Positions 10,863 to 21,825 of a stretch of 64,000 bases of DNA are shown piece after piece. The notes beneath the pieces are model-generated. The model saw nothing but the letters and a program-made list of their open reading frames with translations, did not search any database and was not told the DNA's origin. The stretch's first letter is position 1; each line of letters starts with the position of its first letter. The position numbers and the translations under genes are program-made. The DNA is from Nepenthes gracilis (lineage: Eukaryota; Streptophyta; Magnoliopsida; Caryophyllales; Nepenthaceae), in assembly GCA_033239525.1 (NCBI GenBank), contig BSYO01000010.1, forward strand, positions 10,133,379-10,197,378, written 5' to 3'.

Positions 10863-12376
10863 GGCGTGCTGGTGTGTCTCATTGTTGGATCTTGAGCGGC
10901 TGAATTTGTGCTGAGGCTGGTGTGCCTTTCTTCGATGGTGTCTTCAAAAAAAAAAAAAACCGATACACTTTTGCTGGTTGGTGAGCTTCCTTGGATGGAG
11001 TTCTCTGTTTTGCTTGGACGGAGTGGAGCTTCCTCCCTTATTCGGAGCTCCTTTTCTAGAGTGACCTCTCGTCCTTTTAATGGACGGAGGGTCTTGCTCC
11101 TTTTCCGGAGTATAAAAAAAAAAATCCTTATCCCTGAAGGCTGGAGTGCCTTTTTTCATTAAAGAAGATGTGATTTATCGTCTTTCCTTTCCGAAGTACA
11201 AAAAGTTCGGTGCTTTCTTTGAAAGTTTGATTCTATAAGGCCGGAGTGATTGTATGCAGCCGTCCGGTTTGCCTTTTCACATCTTTGGACGGAGTGCTCC
11301 CTCTATCTGGACGGAGTGTTGTTGTTATGATCTGGCCGGAGAAGTTTTGGGATTGCCTCGCATTTTTTGGGTTGTTCATGCAACTGTTACCGCTTGGTGT
11401 CCGGAGTGTCTTTCTTTCCTTGTGACTTGGGAAAAAAAATGGTTTCCTTTTTAAAAAAAAAAAATCGCTATGTTTATTGCCCGGAGGGGCTGATCACTTT
11501 GGTCGGTGTGCCTTTCTCAAATTGGCTGTGTGTTTTGCACCTCTTACCGGAGTGCATGTGTTTCCCTTCTCTGACGGACTGGCTTTGCCGGAATAAATTC
11601 CCCTTTTTTGGCGGAGCCCTTGTTCTGGAGTGCATCTTGGCTTTTTGCTCTGGCGCTCTCTTTCTTCCAAAAAAAAAAAAATAGTGAGGTGGCTGGTCTG
11701 CTTCTTCTTTTTGGACGGAGCCTCTTTGCTATTGTTTTCGGAGGGCTTTTCCATTCCTTGATTGCCCTCTCTGTCTCCGTGGACGGAGTGATTCCTTATC
11801 CGGAGTGATCGTGTCCTTTTTTCCAGAGTGCATTTGGATGGGATGGATTTGTCCCCTGCTCCGGAGTTGAATTTCCTCTTAAAGGTCGCAGCCTTTCCAT
11901 TAAGTCCGGAGTTCTTTTGCCTTTAATGGCCGGTGTTCTCTGCACGGAGGACTTATTGAAATGACGGAGGGCTTCCTTTATAGACGGAGAGTCTTGTAAA
12001 AGACGGAGTGCTTCCTTTTTGGCGGAGTGCATCTACAACAAAAGGCGGAATCCTCTGGATGGAGTGTGAAATCCTTTGGACGGAGTGCTTTTTCATAGGA
12101 AAAGATGGAGCGCTTTTTCAAGGCGGAGTGCTTTGTAGACGGAGCTCTTTTCTCATTTGTCGTTTTCTTGAACGATGATCTAGAGTGACTTGGTGCGTTC
12201 TGGCCGAAGATGTGAGTATATGACTATGAGGCCGGAGCTGTCTTTGGCATATTCTGATCGAAGCCTTAAGTGTGCAATGCTGTTCTAACTTTCCTTCTTA
12301 CGAAAGGAATTCTATTTTTTGTCGCTTCGCTTGTAATTTGTACTGCTAGTGGTTTAATGTATATGATGTATCATTT
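10863..12376 (+). repeat. CGGAGTG-rich 3' UTR of the inner LINE
   Basis: The stretch is built from irregularly spaced variants of CCGGAGTGC and GACGGAGTG; I see roughly 30 between 10990 and 12150, separated by T-rich spacers of about 10-50 bases. It is not a strict tandem array. A related 3' UTR with the same phrases lies at 20677-21560. No coding signal in any frame. Role unknown; repeat-driven expansion or an RNA/protein binding array are both possible. Confidence 0.75.
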
Positions 12377-12497
12377 GCTCGGGTATGCCCTAGCGTTTGA
12401 TGTTTTTAATCCAAGTCAAAATACTTGGAGATAAAACATTTATTTTGTAATTCTTTCTTCCGTTAATCCAAAATACTTACTTACCAAAAAAAAAAAA
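12377..12497 (+). repeat. Shared 3' tail, + copy 4
   Basis: GCTCGGGTATGCCCTAGC hairpin, then CCAAGTCAAAATACTTGG with a shortened loop, ending TACTTACTTACC plus A12. Followed directly by the gaatta target repeat. Confidence 0.88.
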
Positions 12498-15400
12498 GAA
12501 TTACTCCGCTTCTTCAATCGGGTGTATTTGGGTTGGCTGGGACCCCCAAAAGGTTTTAGTGAGTATCCTATTTTCGGAAGAACAAGCCATTCACACAGAG
12601 GCCTTTTTCCTCGAAGAAAATTATCGTTGCCTCTTGTCATTTATCTACGGTGCAAATTCAGAAATTCTCCGTAGGACTCTTGGGACAGCCTTCGAAAGAT
12701 GTCCACTCACCCGGGCAACCTCCCTTGGGCTGCCCTTAGTGATTTCAATGCTGTCAAATCTCCGTCTGAGGCTCTTGGTGGTTCTTGGCACCCCAAAAGC
12801 TCGCTTGATCTTGATAATTGTCTCAGAGATTGCGATCTTGAAGATGTTTGCTATGAAGGTGCGCACTACACCTGGAATGATGGTCGGGATTCATCTATTC
12901 GTATCTCCAGAAAGCTTGACCGTGTTGTTGCAAATGGTCAATGGCTTGATCATTTCAGGAGAGCCAAAGCTACTTTCCCCCCTGCCAGGCTATCTGATCA
13001 CTCCCCCTGCATTCTTATCCCTACTGATCAATCGATAAGAAAGCAGGGGATGTTTCGATTCAATAATTTGCTCACCAAGTCCCCAAACTTTCACCACTTA
13101 GTCCTGGATGCTTGGATGCAAGAAAATACTTGCACTCCAATGTTTCGGCTAGTTTTCAAACTAAAACAGGTGAAACTTGCGCTTAAAAATCTAAACATCC
13201 ACGAAGGCGATGTCCATGAGGAGGTTTCTCGTACGTGGAAAGAATTAGAGGAGATCCAAGGAATTTATCCCTTCACATTTAGGAGTTCCCATAAGGAACG
13301 GGCCCGTAGGGAAGCTTACTACACTGCAATGGCAAAGGAAGCTGACCTTATCAAGCAAAAAACTAAAATAAGGTGGCTTAAAGAGGGAGATCAATGCAAT
13401 AAATTCTTCTTCAATACTGTTAATAGTAACAACAATAAGAATAGGATTATCTCCCTCCTGGATGACTCTGGGAATCCAATCGTCGGTGTTGAAAATGTCC
13501 AAAATTTGATTGTGGATCACTTCAGAAAAGCTCTAGGTACTGGCCGTTCGCATGGTTCGGTTGACGCTGATCGGCTCCGCCCTTTCATCCAACACACTGT
13601 GCCGGACCCACTGATTGGCGCTCTTATTGGTCCGGTTAGCGATGAGGAGATACGCAAGGTGATTTTCTCTATTGGTGATTAACGTGCCCCAGGCCCTGAT
13701 GGTTTCAGTTCCCTTTTTTTTAAGGAATCTTGGGACATTGTGAGTTCTTCTGTTTGCGAAGCTATACGTGATTTTTTCAATCATGGAAAGCTTCTAAAAC
13801 AAATGAACACTACGATCATTAGCCTGATCCCAAAGGTACAATCTCCTCGTTTGGTCTCTGACTACTGCCCCATATCTACTGTAATGTCATCTACAAAGTG
13901 ATCTCGAAGATTATTGCGAATTGTTTAAAGATGGCATTACTATATCTTGTCAATAAGTGCCAAATGGCCTTTGTGGCAGGACGTCAAATCAGTGACAACA
14001 TCCTTCTTGCCCAAAAACTCCTCCATAAGTATCACTTGGGTCATGATCCGCCCAGGTGTACTATGAAAATTGACTTAATGAAAGCTTATGACTCGGTTCA
14101 TTGGGATTTCATTATCTCTATCCTGACCCTAATGAAATTCCCTCCTGTGATGGTTGATTGGATAAGTCAATGCATTACCACTCCTTCATACTCTGTGAAT
14201 ATTAATGGAGAAGCGGTGGGGTTCTTCAAGGGCTCTAAGGGTCTCCGACAAAGCGATCCCATTTCTCCTTACCTTTTTGTTCTAGTGATGGAGGTGTTGA
14301 ATGGTATTATCGACTTCAACGCCCGCAGGAATGAAAATTTTAAATTTCATTGTAAATGTGGCGCGACCCATACGGTCATGCTTGCGTTTGCTAATGACCT
14401 TCTCCTATTTTCTCATGCTGATGTCAGATCAACTCAGATTCTTAAGGATTGTCTTGAGGAATTCCATTGGCTCTCTGGTCTTTCGGCTAACGTAAATAAG
14501 AGCGAAGTCTTCATATGCTCTAAAGACCCATCCCTTCATCAGAGCATTGCTGACATCATGGGCTTCAAAGTGGGTAAACTCCCCATCAGGTACCTGGGAG
14601 TTCCTCTTATTACTACCAGGCTGTTGATTCGGGACTGCAATGCTCTCACGGAGAAAATCACTCGCCGTATCAAATCCTGGAAGAACAGATGGCTCTCTTT
14701 TGGGGGGAGATTACAACTCATTGCTTCTATCCTCTCATCTGTCCACGTATATTGGGCCTCAATGTTTATTCTGCCCAAATCTATTCTTAATCAGATCGAT
14801 TGCATGATGAGACAGTTCCTGTGGAATGGATCTACTGAGGGAAAGGCTAATGCAAAAGTAGCCTGGGCTGACATTTGCTATCCGAAGAGTGAAGGTGGGC
14901 TGGGTCTCAAGAATTTGCAGGCCCAGAATAAAGCCCTCATCTGTAAGCTCCTGTGGCGAATCATGTCGAAAGATTCTGAGTTGGCTTGGTCCTCATGGAT
15001 CCACAATAATAGAATCAAAGACCGGTATATTTGGACACTTAAAGTTCCTGACTCAGCCCCCAGGGGCTGGAGAAAGATCATGAAGCTTCGTCCTTTCATG
15101 CAATCTCATTCTATTAAGAACATTGGTGATGGCCTCGATACCTTTCTCTGGCATGATAATTGGCATCCTGTGGGCCCGTTGCATAATGTCAGTACTGATC
15201 GTATTCGCTTGGTCACGGGTTTACCTTGGGACGCCAAGGTCTCACAAATAATTAGAGATGACATTTGGACTTGGCCTAACCTTTATGATCAGGAAGTGTC
15301 TAGTCTTGTAGAAAACATGCCCCATTATCTCCCTAACACCGAGAATAAAGATTCCCTGAGGTGGAATAGGAGCCCGAATGGAATTTTTTCGACTAGAATT

Positions 15401-15925
15401 GCCTACCTCCTTATCCACCCTCCCAAGGCGAAGCTGAGTTGGACCAAATTAGTTTGGGGTCCCTCCCATATTCCCACCCACGCCTTTACTATTTGGCTGA
15501 CTTTAAAAGGCAGGCTAAATACCATTGACCGCATTCAAGGTATTCCAAACCTCACCACTACATGTATTCTTTGTGACTCGGATGATGAAAACCTTGAACA
15601 CCTTTTTTTCTCCTGTCCTTTCTCCAGATCCTTGTGGGCAAAAATTCAAAGTAAAGCCGGCATTCAGTGGCCTCATCCCGAATGGCTCCATAACATCATT
15701 TGGGCTACCCACTAATGGAAAGGGAAGAATCCTATTGCCTTATCCAAGCGCCTTTCTCTTGCGGCCACAGTTTATTTTATTTGGAGAGAATGCAACCATC
15801 GGATCTTCCAAAAATCCTCCCCATAGGACCTTTCCCAGATCTGTGTTCAGATTACAAACATTGTTCGGGACAAACTGAAGACTTCCTTGACTGCAGACAG
15901 TTGTCCGGCCAATTCGTTCCATGAA
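12498..15925 (+). pseudogene. LINE ORF2, main part: endonuclease C-terminus, RT, zf-RVT
   Basis: Continues the endonuclease interrupted at 8944. It contains SDFNAVKSPSEALGG, YTWNDGRD and the catalytic LSDHSPCIL (near 12990). The linker KIRWLKEGDQCNKFFFN is followed by RT: an in-frame TAA at 13680, a frameshift near 13880, then an open frame 13898-15715. RT blocks are MAFVAGRQISDNIL, DLMKAYDSVHWDF and GLRQSDPISPYLFVLVMEVL. The catalytic block reads AFANDLLLFSHAD, with Asn in place of the first Asp of ADD. zf-RVT (CILCDSDDENLEHLFFSC) lies near 15570. After a stop at 15713 the frame continues to VYFIWRECNHRIF. Few lesions, but the active site is altered. Confidence 0.9.
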
Positions 15926-17915
15926 AAAAAAAACCAAAACAAAAAAAAAGGAAAAGAGGAAAAAAAGGAAAAAAGAAGAAGAAAAAGGGGCATGTATTAC
16001 CCGTAGGTTTCGAAAGTATCTATGGGTACTTTTTGTGTTCTTGGATCACGACTTTCTCACCTATTGGAGTTTGATCCGTTTTGGTAGGCGTTTATGGCTC
16101 ATTGTTCATTTTATTGTATATTCGTTGTAGCTGTCTCTTCGCCTCTTCTCCTCTAGGGGTCATTTCTCTGTTGTGTTAGATACACTTCCAAAAAAAAATT
16201 ATTATTTTATATATTATATATATATATATATATAACAAAAAAAAAAAAGAGAAGAGTGTGTAAGTTCTGACATTTTTTCAGGCTTGGCCGACTGCAGTTC
16301 CAGGGATGATATGATACTTGAAGATGACCTTCCGCTGGCTGTGGTTGGGTCCGTGTACTGTTTGGCTGTGTCAACTATTCTAGTTGGTAAATCCCTGTGG
16401 TGCTGGTACCTTGTGTGGAATGTGATGTTTGGGTGTGGATGATGGTAGGTATTTGCCTAATGAGGTAAGAAACGTGGCATCCGAGCTCATTCACAAAGTG
16501 GGAGCAGCTGCTGGCTGATTGTGGATTCCATGTCCTTCGCTATGCTACTGCGGTATTGGACTCCTCTTTGTGCTGTTGGTTTTGCTGGGGGTGGTTTTGG
16601 AGCTGGAAGTAAGTATTCTGGAGGCGTGCCTTCCTTGTTCTGGATAGGGTATGGGGCTACTCTGCCTGAGCTGACCCACGAGGATGATGCAATGTGGGGT
16701 TATACCGTGGACTGCGTAGTATTGAGGGGCTGCATTTAAATGCTGCTGGAAAATATTGCTGGTGCTGGGGCTGGGGCTAGGGCTCTGAGAAAGTTGCCTA
16801 GTTTCTTTGCCTTTGTTGGTAATTTGGTGGGGGTTATTGATTTCGCTGCTGATAGTTTGATCACTGTTGCTGAGATGTTGCTCAGTCCGGCATGCTAGTG
16901 GTAGTGTGGCTCATGATGTAATAGGCAGATTTGGTTATTTAGTGATGCGTTGTGTCTCTTGGAGGTGATGCTCCTGATTTTGGCAGACCAGTAGTAACTG
17001 GGGCCTGACTGCTGGATATGGTAGAGGTTGTTGATGGAGCTGTAATGCTCTTGTTGACAGGAAAGGCTGCCCTCTAATTTTTTTCTAACGAGGAAAGCCC
17101 CAACCTTATCGTCTTTGGAGTGTGATTCCCATCTATGCTTCTTTGTTTGGCCCTTGAAATTGAATCTGGATTGGAGGAATCTTACCTGAGCACTAGTTTG
17201 ATTCAATTCAAATTTGATGCTGCTGGTTTGTGTGCTGTTGCGTGTTGTTTTGAAGCTGATTTCTGTCAATTGGTCTATAGCTGTCCTGATACCTCGCGGG
17301 GCTCGTTATGGTGGTTGGCAATCTTTCAATCCTACTGTCATGAGTTGATCTTGTTCTTGATGTGTTGGCTGGTTGAGGAAGTGTTGTGGTGCTTCCATGC
17401 AGGGATGTGCAGATGCCTTGCTGGTGCTGGGGCCCTGTTGCAGACGCCTAGCAATCCGCTGCAGCTGGCATTGCTATCTGGCCGAGTAGGACTGCTGCGG
17501 TTGCTGATGTTGGTGTAGATGCGGCTGCAGTTTGATTGCATAGCTGTAGCAGTTTGTTTGTGACGTTCATGCCCTCTTGCGCAGGGATGCCGTCCGGGAT
17601 GATGTCATTTGCTATGTTAACAGTTAATAGCCCTGTGATGTTGTTGAGCTGATGATGTAGTTGATGTGGCTCGGTTTGATGGAGGGCGTGCTCTCCATGT
17701 TATTGAGCTTGTAGGTGGTTCGTGCTAAATTTTCAAGAGCTGCTTATCATTGTGGATTTTTGTCTTCGGACTGTTTTTGTGTTATTTTGCTTGCCTTGTG
17801 TCTTGTGCTCAAGGGTTGCCATAGCATATAGTAGGTTGATGGCATCGTAGGTTGTAATTCTGATTAGGCCGATTTTTTATTTATTTTATTTTGGGTCTAT
17901 ATTTTGGACCATGTT
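15926..17915 (+). other. Long 3' UTR of the outer LINE
   Basis: An A-rich block (15920-15985) follows ORF2, then a T/G-rich sequence dense in GCTG, TGTTG and GGTGCTGG phrases up to the tail. No frame shows a known protein; the open frame 17135-17518 on + looks like chance. Similar T/G-rich UTRs precede other tails in this window, so the feature is typical of the group. Function unknown. Confidence 0.65.
16207..16235 (+). repeat. (TA)n microsatellite in LINE 3' UTR
   Basis: An alternating TA run flanked by A-rich segments, within the LINE 3' UTR. Similar TA runs occur in the minus-strand LINE 3' UTR copies near 38749 and 60492. Confidence 0.85.
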
Positions 17916-18036
17916 GCTCGGGGTATAGCCTTGTGGCTTTATTCTTAATCCAAGTCGGAATAATACTTGGAGAAAGAACAATGATTTTGTATATTTTCTT
18001 TTTATTTATAAAAATTTACTTACTTACCAAAAAAAA
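17916..18036 (+). repeat. Shared 3' tail, + copy 5
   Basis: GCTCGGGGTATAGCC hairpin, then CCAAGTCGGAATAATACTTGG, ending TTACTTACTTACC plus A8 at 18029-18036. The 19-bp TSD follows immediately, so this is the true 3' end of the outer LINE. Confidence 0.9.
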
Positions 18037-18845
18037 GAGGATAAACTGGCACAATTGTATATAAATACAATTGTTAGACTTCATGGAGTGCCTACAAAGA
18101 TTGTATCTGATCAAGGCCCGTACTTTGTCTCTAAATTTTAGGAGAGTTTGCATAAAGAATTGGGAATAAAATTGAAGTTTAATCTAGCATACCACCCACA
18201 ATCTGGCAGCCAATCAAAGCGTACGATTCAAATTTTAAAGGATATGTGGAGGACCTCAATGTTAGACGAGAAGAAAATTTGCGATAATTATTTGGCCTTG
18301 GCGACAATTGCCTACAACAATAGTTATCGGGCAAGTATAGGCATGGCACCATTCGAGGCTCTTTATGGGAGGAAAAGTAGGTCAGCTGATCCTTTGAGAG
18401 GAAATAGGAGATAAGAGGCTTTTGGGTCCCGAGAATATTAAGGAGACCACGGAGAATATTAGAGTGGTCCACAATTATCTAAAGGTAAGTTAGAGAAGAC
18501 AGAAAAGCTACGTAGATCGAAGGAGATCGGCATTGAAATTTGAGGTTGGCGATTATGTGTTTTTGAAAGTATCACCGTCAAAGGGAACATTCAGTTTTGG
18601 GGTAAGAGGAAAATTGAAACTGCAATTCATTAGCCCTTTCGAAATTTTGGAGAGGATTGGGGAGGTGGCTTATAGATTGGCATTGCCACCTAAGTTGCTG
18701 AATGTCCACGATATATTTCATATATCGATGCTTTGTAAGTATGTTCGTGATCCCACGCTTGTTATCGAGTTCAAACCTCTGATGGTGAGTAAAGATCTAA
18801 CTTACGTTGAGGTGTCGATGTGGATTTTGGATAGAAAGGATTAGA
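18037..18845 (+). pseudogene. Ty3/gypsy integrase, catalytic core and C-terminus
   Basis: Resumes the integrase frame cut at 6450. IVSDQGPYF carries the second catalytic Asp of the DDE triad. The third block reads YHPQSGSQSKRTIQ, where the family has E before RTIQ, so the catalytic Glu is Lys. AYNNSYRASIGMAPFEALYGRK follows. The C-terminal domain (18533-18844) has FEVGDYVFLKVSPSKG, SPFEILERIGEVAYRLALPP and VHDIFHISMLCKYV. Stops occur near 18139, 18414 and 18491. Integration function is lost. Confidence 0.88.
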
Positions 18846-18861
18846 TACTTTGCACAAATAC

Positions 18862-19051
18862 TTTTTTTTTTTTTTTGGTAAAATACCATTGAAGACTCCT
18901 TGGAATTTGCACATAAAAAGTTTTATGGAAGAATCATTCACAGAGGAAAGAAAGAAAAAAAAAATAGATGGAGCACATCAAGAGGAAATGCTTCCCACGG
19001 CATGAGCAAATACCATTCCCTTGGTGAAAGTTTTATGGAAGAATCATTCAC
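18862..19051 (-). other. Scrambled minus-strand insertion in the gypsy pol 3' end
   Basis: Poly(T) at 18862-18876 followed by GGTA looks like a minus-oriented retroelement end in the gypsy frame. The segment then contains pieces of the flanking gypsy sequence: aaataccatt recurs at 18881 and 19008, and a 25-bp block recurs at 18917-18941 and 19027-19051. The interleaving looks like a merge of an occupied and an empty allele. The gypsy frame (IPLVKVLWKNHSPEE) reads normally after 19008. Confidence 0.5.
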
Positions 19052-19167
19052 CTGAAGAAGAACAGGGGAGCACAAAGAGGAAATTCAGAGCAAATACCCC
19101 GAATTATTTCCTTGAGCTATGTAGCTTCGTTAATTTTTGAGGACTCAATTTTATAAGTGGGGAAGGA

Positions 19168-20361
19168 TTGTATGGTATGGGTATCTAAAATATAGTAAAT
19201 TGTAATAATTAAATTGATAGAATTAAGTTTGGGATAAGTAAAATTAAAAATATAAAAAATTTACATAGTGTAGCAAAATTTCAGAGCTGAGCCTGCTGTG
19301 GGCTTGAGCCCAAAAGGAGGCGCAGATTCCAATATCTACTAGGCTCGCTGTGGGCTCTAGCAAAACGGGGGAGCAAAATCACAACAATGCTGTACTCGCT
19401 GCTGGGCTCGAGCGCACAAGGAGGCGCTATTCTACAAATGTAAATGCCTGCTGCACGCTCGTTGGGGGCTCAAGCGCGTCACACTCGCCCACCTTGCACT
19501 GAGCGTTGGTTAAAACCTCTGCGACCTGGTTGCCTTTTCGCATTTTAAATAGGGAAGGAGGAGAGAGAAAACTAGCATGATGGCAAAATTAGAGTAACAA
19601 GGAGAAGGAGAAGGAAAAAGAGGAAGAAGAGGAGATTTTGGCCTAACCAGAGTAAGAAAGTCTGTAAATCAGGATTAGGCCAATGTACCCTCAACTTTAT
19701 TTTCCTCTATTATTGCCTTTTAATATCTCCATTTTGACATTTATGCTCTAACCCTCTTTTTCTAAGATTTACTCCGAACGATGCATATTTCCTATGATTT
19801 ATTGGATAGATTTTATATTTATGTATAAATATGATAATGTATATGTGATGAACCGTATTTTTCTGTTAAAAATCTAGTAGAGTTCTATCTGTAATACAGA
19901 CTTCTGTCAATACAAAAGCATTTATAATCTTCTATACAATACATCCATAAATCCCATCCGATGACAACATACCACAACAATACAAACTACATAGGATCCA
20001 AAAGCCACTACTTAGTTGCTGTCCCAATGTTGTGTATCTAAACACAACATTTGTCAAAGAGAGATACCACTAGGTATCTGTTACAAATCATAAAACCTGC
20101 GGAAGCGTAAATACATCCAAATGATAGCAAAAACTAAATTATCTGATCATTAACCTTATTTATAATATACATTAAGATTCTAAAAGAAATATAAATTAAT
20201 ATACAATTTTCCATGGAATAAATAAAACTATAAATATAAGTCTTCGATATAATCTTCCAAATCGAGAGCCTAGTCCACTTCTAGCCCCTATTCCATCCCG
20301 TCAGGTATATCAAACTTGTACTAAATTGGAGACAAGGTGAAGCAAGAGTGAGCTAAAAGCT
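19168..20361 (+). repeat. LTR-like non-coding sequence after the gypsy pol
   Basis: A purine-rich tract near 19158-19166 precedes a TTGTATGG start, as at the 3' LTR of plant gypsy elements. The region is AT-rich with a GC-rich block of repeated 'gggctcgagc' and 'aaggaggcgc' phrases (19290-19500). From about 19860 a 'tagtagagttc' phrase begins a block also seen near 26710 and 33975. Ends are not defined by matching terminal repeats, so the LTR call is provisional. Split at 20361 by a LINE pile. Confidence 0.5.
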
Positions 20362-20676
20362 GGTGCTGTAGGCTATGCTGCCCCTCATTGTACTCTCCAT
20401 TCTCTCACAAAAAAAAAATGTTTGCTTTCGTTGCTTCAGCTATTTTGGTCACTGATATGTTTGACTTACAAAATATTGTTTCTTGGCGGGGTTGTTTTGG
20501 GAACAATATTGGGTTGGGTTGGCATTTTTGGTATTCCTTTGCTGTGTTGCTCTAGAAGGGGTGTGGGTGAGCGGGTCTAAAGTTGTTCCTGAAGGAATGA
20601 TGGGTTTTGATCTGGTGGCACGGTTGGAATGTTGCAAGCCCACTGTTCTTGCGATTGATGCTTCCAGAGCCCTTAA

Positions 20677-21560
20677 AGCCAGAGTGCATTTATCCTTTTC
20701 TCGTTTGTCGTTTCTATTGTCCTAATTGGCTGGTTCACTTTTATCCGGAGCTCCTAAGGCCGGAGTGCTCTTACCCGGAGCTCTTATGGCCGAAGCGCTT
20801 CCTTGTATCCGGAGTACCTGATGTTTTGTTGTTTTCGGAGCTCCAAAAGGCCGGACTTCTATTTCTCCTTTTTCGGTGTTCTTTTTGTCCTTTTTTCCGA
20901 TGCTCTTTAAAAAAAAAAAAAGCCGGAGTGCATTTATCCTTTTCTCGTTTGTCGTTTCTGTTGACCTAATTGGCTGGTTCACTTTTATCCGGAGCTCCTA
21001 AGGCCGGAGTGCTCTTACCCGGAGCTCTTATGGCCGAAGCGCTTCCTTATTTTCGGAGTGCCTGATGTTTTGTTGTTTCGGAGCTTCCAAAAGGCCGGAC
21101 TTCTATTTTTTCTTTTTCGGTGTTCTATTTGTCCTTTTTTGGTGCTTTTTTTTTAAAAAAACATATCTATATTTATATATATATTTATTGCATGCTTCTT
21201 GGCCGGAGTGATTTTACGGCTAATGATTTCGGTGCTCCTTAAGCCGGAGTGCATTTATCCCGAGTGGCCGTAAGCCGGATCACTCTTATTCAAAGCTCTT
21301 AAGCCAAAGTGCTCTTATCCGGAGCCCTTAAGGACGGAGTGCTTCCTTTCATCCGGAGCTCTTAATGCCGATCACCTTTATCCGAAGTTCTAAAAATCGG
21401 AGTGACCTCTTTGCGAACATTTTTCGGAGTCCCTTTGTTTCACTAAAAGGAAGGACGGAGTGGCTTGTGTTCCCTGCTGGCCAGAGTGCTTGATGCTCTT
21501 CTTGGACGGAGTGGATCTATTCACCTTCGTGATTGCCTCTTTGCTCTCTTCATGCGGATA
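20677..21560 (+). repeat. CCGGAG-rich 3' UTR with a 244-bp direct tandem duplication
   Basis: Two copies of a 244-bp unit start near 20677 and 20921 (gagtgcatttatcc at 20682 and 20926), each running through CCGGAGCTCC, GGCCGGAGTGCTC and GCCGAAGCGC phrases. The remainder to 21560 repeats CCGGAGTG and CCGGAGC variants, like 10863-12376. The first copy ends in an A12 run at 20909-20920. Non-coding. Confidence 0.75.
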
Positions 21561-21704
21561 TGCTGACGTGGCTGGGTTCACCTCCTGATGTGGAATTGCC
21601 GAAGTAGCATCCTCCTGTTTAGTATTGCTGGCAGTTTGTGGTTTTGCGTCTCAATAGCCGATTCCAATTGTGTAATCTTTCATTTATGACCTCTGAGTCA
21701 TGTT

Positions 21705-21825
21705 TAAGGGGAATCCCTCTTTCTATGTTTCTTTTTCCAAGTCGATAAAACACTTGGAAAAAAAACATAGTTGTTTGTACAGTTTATTTAAATTTTAATA
21801 CAATTAATTACTTACCAAAAAAAAA
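21705..21825 (+). repeat. Shared 3' tail, + copy 6
   Basis: AAGGGGAATCCCTC hairpin, then CCAAGTCGATAAAACACTTGG, ending AATTACTTACC plus A9 at 21817-21825. Confidence 0.85.

Larger units (their letters stand above)
8945..12497 (+). mobile_element. 5'-truncated LINE nested inside the outer LINE endonuclease
   Basis: Its first bases encode the RT palm (KVDLMKAYD), so it lacks ORF1 and endonuclease. It runs through RT and zf-RVT, a 1.5-kb CGGAGTG-rich 3' UTR, the shared tail and poly(A) at 12486-12497. The target repeat gaatta (8939-8944 and 12498-12503) is short, but removing the insert restores the outer endonuclease frame exactly. Confidence 0.88.
6451..18036 (+). mobile_element. Near full-length L1-type LINE inserted in gypsy integrase, 19-bp TSD
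   Basis: Direct repeats gaggatagactggcacaat (6432-6450) and gaggataaactggcacaat (18037-18055) differ at one base and flank the insert, and removing it rejoins the integrase frame. The insert has a short 5' leader, ORF1, ORF2 (endonuclease, RT, zf-RVT), an A-rich end, about 2 kb of 3' UTR, the shared tail and poly(A) at 18029-18036. It is interrupted at 8945-12497 by another LINE. Without that insertion it is about 8.0 kb. ORF1 is badly broken, but ORF2 has only a few lesions. An unusually complete copy for this window. Confidence 0.9.
3938..19167 (+). mobile_element. Ty3/gypsy LTR retrotransposon, heavily nested and defective
   Basis: Pol domains occur in gypsy order across three segments: RT leader and RT (3938-4094, 4637-5260), RNase H (about 5280-5810), zinc-binding region and integrase (about 6050-6450 and 18037-19140), then a purine-rich tract near 19158. 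RT, RNase H, then integrase is the Ty3/gypsy order (copia has integrase first). Two retroelement insertions with TSDs split it. Stops and catalytic substitutions show it is dead. gag and the 5' LTR are not recognised. Confidence 0.85.

Noticed and set aside
10863..12376. CRISPR-like or satellite array
   Set aside because: Word spacing is irregular, words vary, and the stretch lies between LINE ORF2 and its tail; no fixed repeat-spacer period.
17135..17518. 127-codon open frame on + as a possible gene
   Set aside because: Lies in the LINE 3' UTR, has no motif, and its Leu/Cys/Val-rich composition follows from the T/G-rich DNA.
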